Source: Pseudoscleropodium purum | Lineage: Eukaryota > Streptophyta > Bryopsida > Hypnales > Brachytheciaceae | DNA length: 64,000 nucleotides | NCBI GenBank assembly: GCA_963969395.1 | Contig: OZ017801.1 | Location: forward strand, 21,829,611-21,893,610 | Direction: 5' to 3' | Shown: piece by piece, positions 1-12,355 of the stretch | Position numbering within the stretch: the first letter of the stretch is position 1 | Layout of the letters: every line of letters starts with the position of its first letter | Program-made: the position numbers and the translations under genes | The notes under the pieces: model-generated | Told to the model about the DNA's origin: nothing | What the model saw: the letters and a program-made list of their open reading frames with translations, nothing else | The model's database searches: none

Positions 1-590
1 ATATACTTCAACAATTTCAATGTCTTTAATGAAAGGTATCTCACAACTACACACATTGGTAGATTGTAAATATTTTTTTTTGTATAAATTTTTTGACCTT
101 GAAATTTGGCATGAATGTTGTTATTATAAAGATCATGTTGTGCCAAAAATTTCATGGTAAATAAGCAATTTTTCAGTCCTTAGGAGGGTGTCAAAATTGA
201 AGTAGTGAAACGGTTTTCACAATTGTTTCTCAAAACGACACATGTTGGTAGATTGTTAATATCTTTTTTTGTATTAATATTTTGGTCTTGAAAGTTTTAT
301 CATATTTTATTAACATAAATAGGGTTTTTTTCCAAGAATTTTATGGCAAAAAAAATAATCCAATCTTTGGGAGGCTGTCAAAGTTGGCAGCAATGAAAAA
401 ATTTCCACAGCTACCAATGTTGGTAGATTTTGAATAACTTTTTTTTGGTGAATCTTTTGACCTTGAAATTTGTCATAAATATAATTAAGTTAAAGATAAT
501 TTTTTAGTAAAAATTTTGTGGTAAAATACCAATTTTTGAGCTCTTGGGAGGCTTTCAAAGTTGGCAATACTAAAATTTTTTTCACTGCGA
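1..590. repeat. Degenerate tandem repeat, about 180-bp unit, about 3 copies
   Basis: The phrase TTGGTAGATT recurs at about 56, 245 and 420. Each time it is followed by a T-rich run, a 'gacc/gtcTTGAAA' phrase, and later 'GGGAGG(C)TGTCAAA' and 'TTGGCA'. Period is about 175-190 bp and the copies are strongly diverged. No coding potential is visible. The array may continue to the left of the window. Confidence 0.6.
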
Positions 591-2039
591 ATTCGAAAAC
601 GACATTTTGATTGGTACCCCACTATACAATATTGGCCTACAAATATTGACTTGGACTAGCTTGTGAATGCAAGTTGCTATATTCATGCAAACAAGTGCAT
701 AGCTATTCTTTCAACATTGTAGAAGGCTTTCGGGCTAAAGTGTAATTTCACCTTCTCTATCTTTGATGGTCTTCTCTTGGACTTGATCTTTCCAACCCGC
801 CGAAAAAGGACATATCTTGCAATCTTCACTATTTGTGCATGAAATGATATTCACATTGCACCACCCTTTGGGAATAACTTTACGAGAAAATTTTGAACCT
901 GATAACCCCATCAAAATGGCTTTTCCAATCTCTTTTGTTCTACCTTGTTTAATTGCAAGCATAGCTACAACATCATTGCACTCCATCTACATTTGCCAAG
1001 TTGCACACTAATTTCCTTATCATGAGTAAATCAATAGCTAGTTTTTAATGTCTTATATTATTTACATTGATTCAATACCACATCATAACTACTTCAACCA
1101 CATTGGACACTTCCATAACCTCCTTATGTAGTTCACTTCTTTGAATTCTTGTAGTAGGACGTGAAGTGTCCTCATAAAAAAAATGAAAGACATTGTCGAA
1201 ATGAAAAAAAATTGCATTGAATACTTTTTTCAAACATGGCAAATAAAATTCCAATGAGTGTATTTTGAAACTATTCACTGAATAAAAACCCTTAGTGTTC
1301 GCAATTAAAACTTCCCACTTGCCATTCATGTGACCAATTTTGAAAACAAATAAAATTAAATATTTGTACATGCATTATTGGCATTCTCACCTGTGTTTCG
1401 TTTCTTTTTCCTCCTATTCCATGGATATTTTTCTTCATTCCTTCTACTATCATTGGCATTGACCTGTATGTTCCACTTCACAGTAATGACTTAGCTTGCA
1501 ATAATTTCTCATTCATTTGAGTCATGGTTCCAAAGCAAATTCAAGGTTGCAATTCGTGATTCACACTCCTTGACACGACATTCTCTTTAAACCTAGCCAA
1601 AACAATGTACACTCACATTGGCACATTTGAATCCATGAAATTCAAATTTTTTTAAAAAGTTATATAGACTCAATGTTTGCAACAACCTACTACAACGAAT
1701 AAGAGCATGAAACATACCTGTATCAAAGCCTACCCTTTTGCCATATTTGCCACTGTAGGTCCAACCAAACTCATTCACTTTTTCTCATTCACTTTTTCTC
1801 CCTCACTAAGATGTGACTGCATAGTAACAAAAAAATTTGTCAGTTGGTCACCATGTCTCTGGAGTCTTATTATTCTAAACAAGCACAACACATTAAACTC
1901 AATATGTCCGCTATTGTGACCTTCTCTGGTAAAAAAATTAGTAGAGCATCGACTTCCTTGTTGAATCGATCCGTAACATAATGTCAAGTGAGGAACAACC
2001 CTCCTCTCATGGTTATTAAAGACAAGGGAGAGACCAACT
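591..2039. other. No gene recognised; AT-rich DNA with one minor unassigned ORF
   Basis: A minus-strand open stretch at 735-986 could encode about 83 residues, including a Cys-rich segment (CTNSEDCKICPF). I recognise no family, and no start context or splice signals support it as a gene. The rest has only short random ORFs. It may include decayed 3' parts of the copia element to its right, but no motif shows this. Confidence 0.4.
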
Positions 2040-4560
2040 AACCCAACCGTTACAACCGTTCACTTGTTACGAACGAATTCATAACACTAACCCTTTGTTT
2101 GTTGAAAACCTTGTGCAACTAAGCAAGCCTTGAGTTTTGATGGGCGATTGTCAGCTCCAATCTTTGTTTATACAACCATCTAGCAACTGCGGGTTTGATG
2201 CTTGATGGTGGATCACAAATTTTCCACGTGCAATTTTTCAATAAAGAGTCTTCTTTGGATTTCATTGTAGCTTGCCAACTTGGATCTAAGTTAGATTCAA
2301 TAAAGGAAAGTCGCTCAGAAGATTCTTCTATCATTCCAAAGAAATAATTTAATTCTACGGGTTCTATGAATTGCAAATACTTCATAGAAGGTGGAAAATT
2401 TGGTTGAAGTTGGTAGGCTCAACATTATAGGTGTAGTTGTCTTGTAGTTTGGTAGAAGGTTTTCTAACACGGATGGAAGGTAGATGGGTTGTAGGGACCT
2501 ATGGCGCTAAATCTACATGCTTTAGGCATATCAAATCTCCTTGCGATGGTTCTACTGTTGCTTCTAATAGTAGCATCAATAGTTCTGGGAGTGGTAAATT
2601 GGAAGGTACATCTAGAAGGGACCAAGCAGGTGCTATTGGATGGAGAATGCTAGCTAATGGGTGTTGATGTATTGAAATTTGGGGCATAAAAATTGAAGGT
2701 AATAATGGTACATTTGACTGACCAGTTGTGAAATTTGTTGTGGGCAAGGACCTTATGGCACTATAAAAAACCAAAGTTTATTGATGTCAAATTGAACAGA
2801 TTTTTTAGGTGACATAAAAAACAAACTATACTTTTTTGTCAACAATAATGTCCAATATAACATCAATAGACATTATTGTTGACATAAAAACATGGGTTTG
2901 TTTTTTTGATGTCCCCTCGAATATCACCTAAAATCCGTTCCTTTTGATGTCAATCCATCATCTAAAATAAGGTTTTCTTATAGTGTGGGTTTGATACCAA
3001 CTATATTTGTATCATCAAATTTTACATTACCTGACAAGACTATCTTTTTTTTAGTTGGAACTCAAACTGGAAACCTTTAGTCTACTCATTGTATCCAACA
3101 AAGACTTTAAGTTTAGATTTAGCTTCTAATTTGTCTCGAATTTCTTTTTCTATCCAAAAGTAAACTTTGGCTCCGAAGACTTGCAAAAAGAAATGTTAGG
3201 AATTTTCTTGAAGAGGCGCTAGAAAGGTGATTCCTTAGAATTTGCTATTATCGAGGAACGATTTAGGTGAGAAATATGACAATATTAATTGCCTTTGTCC
3301 ATAAATATTGTGGAGTTGAAGTATGTATAAACATGCTCTGTGCCATTTCCAATAACTTTTCAATTAGTTCTCTCTACCACACCATTTTGCTTCAAGGTAT
3401 TCGCATTTGTCAGTTGATGTTGAATCCCTACCTTGTTGCAAAATCGAATAAAGTTTGATGAGAGAAACTCACCACCTCTATTGCTCCGAATATTGCAAAT
3501 GAAATGTCATATATAGAGATCAATCATACTCTTGAAGAATTTGAATTGTTCAAAAGAATTTTACCCAGGTGTATTTGCTGTAATCATCTACGATTACTAT
3601 GAAATACTATAAGCCAACAAGCAAAGGGATTGGCAGTGGGCCACATAAATCCATATGGATTAGTTCAAGCGGTTCCAAAGGGTGTGACACACTCTGTCTC
3701 AGAAAACTCTCTTTGGTCTCCTTTCTTGCCTAGCACTGATCACACACCTCGTGATATAAGGGAATATAAGGAATTCCCAAGGCTATCTTTTTTGATGATA
3801 ATACATGCAAACAATCATAACCAATGTGACCTAGCCATTGGTGCCAAAGCCTGGTAGCATCAATATCTTGTTGTATTAGGTTGACTAATACTTCAAGGTT
3901 GAGAGTTGAGAGTTTATAAAGACCATTTTTTGAATTTTGAAGCCCTTTAGCTACAATTTGTTTGTTACTTTGGCTCTACAAAATGCATTCTTTATCATCA
4001 AAACAAGCTATTATACCTCTATCAATTAAAGATCCTATTGACAATAAGTTTTTTGAGAAACCCGGAACATAGAGAACACTTGATACATCTTTTATTTCTT
4101 CCATAGGTAAAGTAAAGTGAATAGTATCTGAAATTTGATGGTTTTGAATATTGGAAGTCTTTACATTTCCATCAAAATTGTCTAGGGTCGTGAAATTTTT
4201 TCAATCACCATTCACATGCTATGTGGCGTTAGAATCTAAGTACCACTTGGAATCAGAATCATGAAGAGAAAGCAAAGAAATAGCAACTTCAAATATGTCA
4301 AAGTTTTGGGTATCTTATTGTTCTACTCCCTCATGTACATTACAAGTCTTGGAATCGGGCCATGATTCATCCTAGACAATGTTTGCTGAGAAAGGCTTGA
4401 TACCAAGTTTTGTATGTCTATTTGCTTCTGGTTTACATATGTCTAAGAGTTGTTTTAGACACATGTCTTTATGATGCCTACAATAGAAGCATTGCATCTG
4501 ACAATTCTGGAAGCCTCCAGCTAAGTTTGAGGTACCTTGAATGCCATTTGAAAAATGTTG
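2040..4560 (-). pseudogene. Ty1/copia polyprotein relic (gag zinc knuckle, protease, integrase, start of RT)
   Basis: Read on the minus strand from 4,560 downward, decayed Ty1/copia domains appear in normal order. They are: a Cys/His gag zinc-knuckle region near 4,500 (CFYCRHHKDMC); a protease-like WYLDSNAT at about 4,230; a GAG-pre-integrase LWHQWLGH at about 3,850; integrase core pieces MDLCGPLP, YFIVIVDDYSKYTW, NRGGEF and GVVERTN between about 3,700 and 3,350; a copia linker; and the start of reverse transcriptase at 2,119-2,385 (SLLKNCTWKI, KPAVARWLYK), then LVAQGFQQTKG at about 2,090. Several stops and frameshifts interrupt it. The second catalytic Asp of integrase reads Asn. RT is cut off near 2,040 and I see no 3' LTR. 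The missing 5' half of gag is not to the right but at 25,355-26,199 on the opposite strand. Confidence 0.85.
2759..2985. mobile_element. CACTA-type MITE, 227 bp, inserted in the copia relic
   Basis: The left end CACTATAAAAAACC and right end GGTTTTCTTATAGTG are imperfect inverted repeats beginning with CACTA. The flanks are TGG at 2,756-2,758 and TGG at 2,986-2,988, the 3-bp duplication expected of CACTA elements. The interior contains long imperfect inverted segments, such as the complementary 'caacaataatgtc' and 'gacattattgttg', so the whole unit can fold into a hairpin. It has no ORF. It lies between the integrase and RT parts of the copia relic. Confidence 0.8.
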
Positions 4561-4568
4561 ACTTGAGT
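4561..4568. repeat. 8-bp hAT target-site duplication half, 'A' (ACTTGAGT)
   Basis: ACTTGAGT directly abuts the CAGGGTTGAC terminus. Its partner is not at the right end of the same element. It is found as the reverse complement ACTCAAGT at 26,192-26,199, next to the other hAT copy. Confidence 0.85.
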
Positions 4569-4570
4569 CA

Positions 4571-4735
4571 GGGTTGACACGACGTCCGGACGCGGACGCT
4601 GTGTCCGTAGCGTCTGCTGACATTCACGGTCCCCGCGGACGCAGCGTCCGCCGGGACCGCCCCGTCCGCCTGTCACCCCGTCCGCTTTGACGGCCCTATT
4701 TCCCCAGACCGCCCTACCCAAACTGCCCCACGGTC
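4571..4735. promoter_or_regulatory. Left subterminal CGGAC/GTCCG array, copy 1
   Basis: A GC-rich block just inside the terminus with many GTCCG/CGGAC pentamers, several arranged palindromically (CGTCCGGACG). By analogy with the subterminal repeats bound by the Ac transposase, it is a plausible transposase-binding region. That role is inferred; only the motif clustering is seen. Confidence 0.6.
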
Positions 4736-5196
4736 ACTCCCTTAATCTTTAAACAATTAAATGTTAAATGAAGTGCAATGATTCGCGATTAGTCATTAAA
4801 ACAATGTCTCTTATAAGTTGAAAGATTATAAAGTTTGACCATGAGTCCATGATAGTCTTGAAACTATGAAAAAATTCCAATTCATTTTCAAAAGGCAAAC
4901 TAAAAAAGTTTGTGACTTCAAATATATATATATACTATTTAAAAAATCAAGATCAACACAAATACAAACATAATCAATATGGGCAAAATGTATTCAATTT
5001 AATGTAGAATACTATACATTGTGCACATTTGGCTAATTGCACATATAATTTTTTTCATTCCAACTCTATATTTCTAAACTAATTTTTAATGACTATATAA
5101 CCTATTCAAGTATTCAACTACTACTTCTGCACTACCAATCTAATATAAATGGCGGAAATGTTCATCTGGTATCGGCCAACGATATGTATTAGAAAA

Positions 5197-6633
5197 TCAC
5201 GTAATTACATGGGCCAAACTAGTATTTTCATCGTCAGTCTTCGAAGAAATGCGCTTCAAATAAGCATAAAACACTTTTGCAAAGTCATAAAAGGCAAATT
5301 GTGTCGCACTAGGTGTTTTAAGTAGCACGTTGAAATACGCCTCTGACATGTTGTTTCTACTCATTCGCCGAGCAATTTTTCGAATGGCATACTCTTTCGA
5401 CTTACATGAATACATCGGAATGACTTTCACATTTGCACCTGCTTTATGCAAATATGCAATACGTAGATCCACCTACCATCTCCTCTACAAAGTTTGTTTC
5501 ATCTCATCTGCTGATGTGAATGTGTACAAAGACTTCATTGGCTGAGAAGCTAAGGTGGTCATGCCCCAATCGCAAACTCCAATGTACACACGTGACTCAT
5601 CCTCTGGAAAATGCAACAAGATGTTATCCGGAGAAAGATCATTGTGCAAATGTCCAGCAAGATGCACTTCATACATTATATGCATAAAGGCCCATGTAAG
5701 CTCTGTGCGCTTCTTCCGATATCGTCCTAAATGGTGAGCTTTTACAACCTCTTCTTCGGTTGGATTCGTATACATCAAATGGATTTGAATGTTGTCTGGA
5801 AAGTCCTTATCCATATTCAACATTTGTCGAAGAGTTCCACCATTCCACCAATACGCATAACCTTCACATGTCGTTCCGTGCACCGCAACAAACCGTATCA
5901 CACCCGCGTGTGGAATTTGAACAGCCATTGATTCGTTTTGATGTTCTAGCTTTGCAAAATCGGATCGAGTTTGGTGGTAAATGGATTTTTTCGCCGCAAA
6001 CTCCCAATGAGGAAGTATTCCTGGACATCCTTCAATACAGACTTTTCGAATCGTTGCATATCCACCTCTCATCGTTCTATCATCAACAACAATCACGCGT
6101 GCTGTATTTGGAAGTGCTATGAGGTGCCGTTTGGTCCTTTCCGCTTTAGCAACTCCATCATTGCTTTTCCACCAACCAATTGAACCAACTCGATTGTGCG
6201 TTTTGGCGAATGGAGCACATCGCCCCCTAAATAAGTCCGCTTTCAGAATCACTTCTTCAAACAGGGCGTCATTGGATCGATATTCCTTGCCATATTTAAC
6301 CAAAATGACTTTGGAATTCCACAAAGCGTCATGAACCTTGTTCTCCAAACATTTGGTGAAGTGCGTTTTATGCATTTTGTCATGCCACTTCGCCACATTC
6401 AATGCAGCCAACAACATCTGTGTCATGTCTACCTTGAATTTTGACACGCACTCCTCTTGATATCTGATGTACTTATTGTCTAAAGACAATGTTGTTTCCG
6501 ATTCATAAAATTGAACGATGCGCTCAATTATAAATTTTTTGCATTCCTCTGAAGGACTTTGGCGAGCTACCTCCAAGTTTGATGGTCCCTCTCCATGTTT
6601 AAGCTTCGCAACCTTCTTCTTTCCCTTCGTCAT
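5197..6633 (-). pseudogene. Protein-kinase-like cargo gene, copy 1, interrupted by two in-frame stops
   Basis: The minus-strand ORF starts at 6,633 and is open for 382 codons. It then meets two in-frame TAGs (5,485-5,487 and 5,473-5,475) and continues in the same frame to a TAA at 5,197, about 478 codons in all. Kinase-fold landmarks: a glycine-loop-like RGGYATIRKV (residues 189-198), a candidate ATP-binding Lys in EFAAKKSI (215/216), the catalytic-loop motif HNDLSPDNIL (330-339, normally HRDxxxxN), and DWG (355-357) in place of DFG. Spacing between the Lys and the HND Asp (about 117 residues) is normal for a kinase. The stops fall shortly after the activation segment, inside the C-lobe, so a protein ending there would lack much of that lobe. 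The first 30 residues are Lys-rich. I do not recognise a specific family; substrate and role are unknown. Copy 2 is at 37,388-38,824. Confidence 0.7.
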
Positions 6634-6829
6634 CGTGACAAATGAACCTGATATAGATGAAATTTTTTAATTTAAAATTGAATTCATGCGCAAGTGTCCA
6701 AAAAATTGGCAACAAGGGGGCCCCAATAAACCACTCTTGCCTTGTCTCGGAAAGGAGCCAATGGAGGATGAACCACCAAGCTCTCCGCTCTTCCTTGCAT
6801 TCACAAGGGGCAAAGCAAAAGTGACAATG

Positions 6830-7290
6830 CGGACGGCCCGTCCGCCCCTCTTATAAGGGCGGACGGCTCGTCTTCCCCATCGGACGGCCCTAAACCGTTC
6901 GCCCGATTGGACGGATCGGCCGTCCGCCTCCTCGAAACCCTAGAGCCCCATCGGCCCGATCGGACGGATCGGCCGTTCGCCTCCTCAGAACCCTAGAGCC
7001 CCGTCAGCCCGATCGGACGGCTACAGGCGGACAAATTTAGCGTCCGCCTGATCTTACGGTTCGAGGGGGGGCAGACGCATTGGTCGTACCAGGGCGGACG
7101 GGTATCGGGGCGGACGAGGCGGACAGGGCGGACGGGTATCGGAGCAGATAGGGCGGACGCCGGATCCGACGGACAGGGCTGACGAGTATCTAGGCAGACG
7201 GGGCGGACAGGGCGGACGGAGGACGGGGCGGATGGCGAACAAGTATCGGGGTGGACGGGGGTCTGGGCGGATGGGTACAAGGGCGGACGG
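6830..7290. promoter_or_regulatory. Internal CGGAC/GTCCG array upstream of the kinase ORF, copy 1
   Basis: About 460 bp of GC-rich, CpG-rich sequence between the kinase start codon and the AT-rich spacer. It is built from variants of 'GGGGCGGACGG' and 'ATCGGACGGCC' with loose periodicity. Open frames across it encode only low-complexity Pro/Arg repeats and are not treated as genes. The motif matches that at both termini and upstream of the transposase gene, which suggests shared binding of the same factor (inference). Confidence 0.6.
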
Positions 7291-7730
7291 GGCAGTTTGA
7301 CCCTAAAGCGATCCTAAACCCATATTTTGCACGATAAATAGAGGTCTTCATGGCACTGTATAGTTCAACTAACTTTTCATTCATTCAATGTAAAATTTGA
7401 AATTAAAAAAGGTAGCCTTCTTTTATGACCAAATTTATGAATTCTTGGTAAATGATATTTTTGTACAAAGATATGAGCTAAAATGTGCAAAAATTCACGA
7501 AAGGATTGCGACGTTTAATATATGTACCCAAATATTCACGTTGCATTGTGTATAAAGCAATTGTAAGAAGGTAGTTGAATAAAAATTCTACTATTAAATT
7601 AAATTAGTTGACGTCTAATCACTTAGTAAACCGCTAAATGTCCAAGTCCTTGCAAGTGTGTTTTGGCTATCAAAAAAGAGCATGGACTTATAGTTATCCC
7701 CAATGAAGCAAATTGTTCTTTTTTCAAAAT

Positions 7731-7943
7731 TTAACGGTATAGATGTTTAACCCCTAAAGTTCTTTTCACTAAAAACACTTCAAAATTATCATTAGTAGTA
7801 CAAATCCCAAGTCTTGGAAGAAAAATACTTTTGGGCATATGTAACCATAGGACCTTGTAGTAAATTAGTTGGAAAAGATGTGGAAAAATTTTTAGACAAA
7901 TCCACCATTTGGATTGTAAGATATTAGATATTGAATGTTTCAT
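7731..7943 (-). repeat. Core of a dispersed repeat family, inside hAT copy 1
   Basis: It carries the family phrases TTAACCCCTAAAG, 'ACCATAGGACCTTGTAG', 'AAGATGTGGAAAAA' and 'GATTGTAAGATATTAG'. The same phrases occur at 16,600-17,490, 36,114-36,320, 45,265-46,145, 52,958-53,838 and twice after 61,428. An incidental 70-codon ORF spans it. Confidence 0.6.
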
Positions 7944-8155
7944 TTAAAGGGGCTACTCAATTATGTCTATTAATGAACAATTGGTAGGCTAACAAACCTA
8001 ACTTAGTATGTATTTTAATATTTGTTGCAATTGTTTTAGGAATATTATAACATAATACTATTATAATATTCTTATAAATGATATAATACTAAATCATTTC
8101 AAAATCAACAACATTTGAACACACTCTGTCAATCTTGTCTTCTATACTCTTTCAA

Positions 8156-8158
<3 letters not shown>

Positions 8159-8206
<48 letters not shown>

Positions 8207-8212
8207 TATATA
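8159..8212. repeat. (TA)n microsatellite
   Basis: An almost pure TA run that was the target of the nested element beginning at 8,213. The homologous uninterrupted TA run in copy 2 lies at about 35,818-35,900. Confidence 0.9.
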
Positions 8213-9863
8213 TGTCGCAGCACAGGGCAGGTCAATTCCCCATTATACTCATAAAAATCGCTCTAGAATATAACTAAGTGACTCTAAAGATCGAACCCAC
8301 GAGATCCTGTGAAGTATCTAGCTTTATTAAGTAGTTAAGCTAAGTCAGTATCCCAATCTTACTTTCCGGTCCTAGATCTAGAACCAGAAATACCACCACA
8401 CCGGATAACTATAGACCGGATTTCCCCTTCTTCCGGTCCTACTAACTATCCGGTCCATACAAATACCCAAATCCCAGGATCTCACAACTTCCGATCCTGG
8501 AAATCCGTCCTGACCAATCCGGTCCGGATGGTCATCCTGTATCCGTAATCCTATCCGGTTTAATTTTGCCTCTGTTTCACCATCAGAGGGGTCGCCGCTT
8601 ACATTTGAGAGTGGTAGGCCCACCACTCCTTCCGTGACTTATAGTGGCTGAAGACCCACTGTCCTACTTCCTAAACTCCTAAGCTAATCCGGATCCGGTT
8701 TGGTCCTTCACAACAACCCAGATAGCAATCCGGGTTGTAGGTCACACAAAGACCCCACACTCAACCCTCTCGTACTACAACGACCTTGATGCTACTTCCG
8801 ATCCGTGCGAAGACAGGTGGTTACAAGTGCACCCGTCCGTTCCAACATCAACTAAAGTTCTTCCGTTACCCATACGGGTGGTGAGACCTCACAAGAGATC
8901 GGACACTCGACCGGATTTCCCACCCGGGAGTTCTAGCGCAGCTAAGGAATCCCTCCCTACCCGCCTAGCCTAACAACGGCTTTCTCACCCGGAATCTCAA
9001 ACTCTAGACGTGCTGAGGAACTAAGTTCACTCCCAACTCTTTGATACCTACTCACATGCACCTTGGATCGGAAAAGAAACACCAAGGGGAGAAATCACTC
9101 GCAAACCGGCTCGTACTATCCTAAATCCACATCATACAATCCTGTCGCGCTGGAGAGAGACACACAATGAGGAGAAGAGAAAGGTACAAGAAGTTTGCAA
9201 AATGAAAAACTCCCAGTTCCCATCTCAGGAACCGATTTATATACAAAGGGTAAAAACCCTAAAAGCACAAAAAGGAGCGGAAAACCCGTGGGGGTCTGCC
9301 GCCAACCTAATCTAACTTCCGGCTAACCTAATACTGTTGAGCCGGATCCGGATCCGGATCCGCTCCTACTCCTAACTGAAATCAAAATCCTATCTACTCT
9401 ACAACCTTAGATCCTATTGTCGGGCTTCCGCTCTCCGGAACCAGCTGCTCAAAGACTTCACTCAAGTTCCGGTACCGATCCTCACGTTCTCTCTCCCATC
9501 TCAACCGGAATCAAATCTTGCAGCACACAAACGCAAAAACTCAACCACGCGCGCTCAAGCTCGAGTTTCTAAAAGGGGGTGCAACAGTGAAGGCTCCTCC
9601 TTATATAGTCTCTGGACCCTTTCCGGTTTGGTCGTCATGAATCCGGTTCACCATCATAATCCGGTCCTAGACCTAATCCGTGTTGCATTCCGTTTCCGTC
9701 GTTAGTTACTCCTGACCGGATTAGATCCAAGAGGCCCACTACTTCACATTCCGTGCTAATTTTGAGTTTTCCTTCTCCACCTTATCGGATCCGATTCCCT
9801 AATGACTAGTTTCCGTTCCTATTTTGGTGTATACTAAGAAAATCAAAATTTTAAGCTGCGACA
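8213..9863 (-). mobile_element. Nested TGTCGCAGC element, copy 1 (1.65 kb, internally deleted)
   Basis: The termini are TGTCGCAGC and GCTGCGACA with ATATA duplicated on both sides (8,208-8,212 and 9,864-9,868). It is inverted relative to the copy at 29,876-33,179. The ends align closely with that copy, but about 1.6 kb of interior is missing, removing nearly all of the ORF; the last codons survive near 9,400-9,470. There is no long terminal repeat inside it. TG...CA ends with a 5-bp duplication are typical of integrase-mediated insertion, so it is either a solo LTR of an unusually long LTR or a non-autonomous element with integrase-type ends. A decayed TATA (CTATATAAGG, reverse strand, about 9,600) matches the promoter of the other copy. 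Confidence 0.75.
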
Positions 9864-11784
9864 ATATACATATATAAAATATATTAGATAAATCAACATG
9901 AACAAATCAATGATTATATATTTCATAAATCTATTCTTCATCAATCAAATAAGAGTGCATGTGCAAATATAGACAAAGATGGTTTCTCCATTTGTTCCCA
10001 AAAAATAAATAAACAAATAAAGAAAGATATGAAGTGAATGTTACTTGAAGAATTGAAGGGAAAGAAATTGAAGTATTCAATTGCATTTTATTAAATTGGA
10101 AAATTGCATGTGAATGACATGAATTAATCTTCATAGATGCTAAACTCATACGAGTTGCATTTCAACATTTATGATTTATGCAATTGATTGAATTTAAAGC
10201 TCTTGTAATTACATTTTCAAATTTTCGATTCAATCATTCAAATTTACAAGAGTGATTTATGATAGATTTATAACTTTAAATGTGAAAGCATTGAATGCCT
10301 TTATGCGTTTGTTCATCAATATATTAATTTTAAATAAATAATATATATTTTTTATAACATATGCATAAACCATTGCATTAAAAAAAAAAAAATTAAGAGC
10401 CAAGCCAAATAGGCTGGTCAAATGAAAAGAACAAGAGAACAAGAGCCCTACAAGAAAGCAAAGGAAAAAAAAGAAAATATCAAAAGGATTCAAAGGAAGG
10501 AGCAAGATGCATTCTTACAAGACCGTAGAATACATAATGATTTCAAAATCCAAACACAAATATATTTTCTATTTCAATGAGAGTCAAAAATGAACTCCCC
10601 TGCTCTCAAAGATTGTACAATGTACACGTTATACAAAACGAACATATAACAGAAAGAGTAGAAGACATCGTTTATCATGATTGAAAACTAAAATGATTTT
10701 TTCTTTCTATGTAGAATATTTTATGAAATGTAACAATGTATTTAATTATCATAGTAATTGGTAGAAATCTTTGTGCAATACATAGAAACATTTCATTCAT
10801 GTAGAATTTTTTCATTTATTTAGGATTAAAATTGAAGTATTATACTCTACAAAGTACAAACCGAAAACAATATCATATACCTAAGTTCAAAAGTTTGCAA
10901 TTGTTTCGTGAATTCATTTTGACAACTCAAACGAAGAAATATTTTATAATCAATATCTTGTTCATTTCAATCATTTCAAAATTCGAATTCCAAATTCAAT
11001 TCCTATTTATAATAGAAATTATGTTTGTCAATTTTTTAGATTTTTAAACAATGAACCTTTTTTTTTAAATTAATATTTAAAAACATCTCAAATAAGAATA
11101 TTGGAATTATCCTTCAAAATAAATATAGCACATGTATAAGTGTATAATGTATTCTACTCCACCAACTCAAGTAACGAATTTTTCTATGTTTTTAAGGAAA
11201 AATATAGCCATACATGATTTGAAAGTTAAAACATTGATTTTTTTTCTTTGTTTTCAAAATCTAATCAAAATTTCATTAAAAAATATGAAAGACTCGATGT
11301 TCATTTGAAGATCGTGATGCACTTCTAATTAGAAAACACAACCTTTCATTAAATATCATGAGGTTGAAATCCATTAAACTGTTATTCTAATTATGTATTG
11401 GGGCCTTTTTTTAAAATTTCATTTGCTTACGATGAAAAAGGAATTGATTATTTCTGCAAACCATTTGATTTCCTAATGAACTTTAAAAAAATCCCCCCAA
11501 CATCTTCAGATCTTCTCAAAACCTATTTAGAGGGATAATATGAGTAAATAATTCAAACATATTCAACTTAACCACATTCCCCTCATTCGTAAAACAATTT
11601 AGGGGAGAAAAAAAAAGGTTTAGGATAATTAGGGTATAGGGTTTAGGGTTTACATTTTTTTTTTTAAAATGATAAATCAATTATATTGATCCTCATTTAG
11701 CAGTGATTATTAGGCTGTTTTTTTTTGAAATGTTACCGCTCTTTTTGAGTAATATCGGCCTCATAGGATGCTCCAATGGATAGC
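9864..11784. other. AT-rich spacer of hAT copy 1; only a small conserved ORF
   Basis: About 1.9 kb with no recognisable gene. A 72-codon minus-strand ORF at 9,931-10,149 (starting MSLASMKINSCHSH, with a hydrophobic middle) is kept in copy 2 at 35,539-35,757 with one residue changed. The two copies are so similar overall that this is weak evidence for coding. Other ORFs here are not kept open in copy 2. Confidence 0.4.
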
Positions 11785-12050
11785 TAGGCGGACGCCATCG
11801 GCGGTCAATGTTTAAGTGGGGCGGTCGGCGTGTCCAAAGCGCGGACGGCGTCAGAAGGCAGACAGTGTGGACAGTCCCGTCCGACCGCCCTGTCTGACCG
11901 CCCCATCCGTCGCGTCTGACCGCCCGTCCGACCCGTTTAGCCTGTCCGCCCGCCCGCCCCGTCTGACCGCCCTGTCCGACCCGTCCGATCGGTCCGTCCG
12001 CCCGCCCGCCCCGTCCGCTTGTCCGCTTCAGCCCCGTCCGGGCCGTTGCT
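11785..12050. promoter_or_regulatory. CGGAC/GTCCG array upstream of the transposase TATA box, copy 1
   Basis: GC-rich block of repeated 'CCGTCCG' and 'GTCTGACCGCC' units ending about 50 bp before the TATA box at 12,102. The position suits a promoter-proximal regulatory array. The motif is shared with the element ends, so binding by the element's own transposase, with possible autoregulation, is a reasonable hypothesis. Confidence 0.6.
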
Positions 12051-12101
12051 TGTTTTTGAATGTAAACCCTAAAAATGAACCTTTAATTTTCTGGAGGGGA
12101 C

Positions 12102-12108
12102 TATAAAT
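12102..12108 (+). promoter_or_regulatory. TATA box of the hAT transposase gene, copy 1
   Basis: TATAAAT in the context GGGGACTATAAATG, immediately downstream of the GC-rich array and about 250 bp upstream of the proposed start codon. The same box is in copy 2 on the minus strand at 33,598-33,604. Confidence 0.6.
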
Positions 12109-12355
12109 GTTAGAAGAGAAGCTTTTGTATTCACTCTCGAAAAACCGAACGCTAAGATTTCCAAGGGCTATGAGCTTCAATTTATTGAGTCTCTTGCTTG
12201 GTAATGCATAGTTCGGTGGACGGGGGGGCTTTGATTTTCAAAGCTTTGTGTGACTAATTTCATTGATATTGTATACATTGTCACGTTGTGGGTTTCAAAT
12301 TTAAAACATTTTATTGGTTTCTTTTGAAATTGAGGTAAAACATACACTTGTCAAT

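Noticed and set aside
6830..7290. CRISPR-like or satellite array
   Set aside because: Units are short, irregular and without spacers of constant length, and the setting is a plant transposon.
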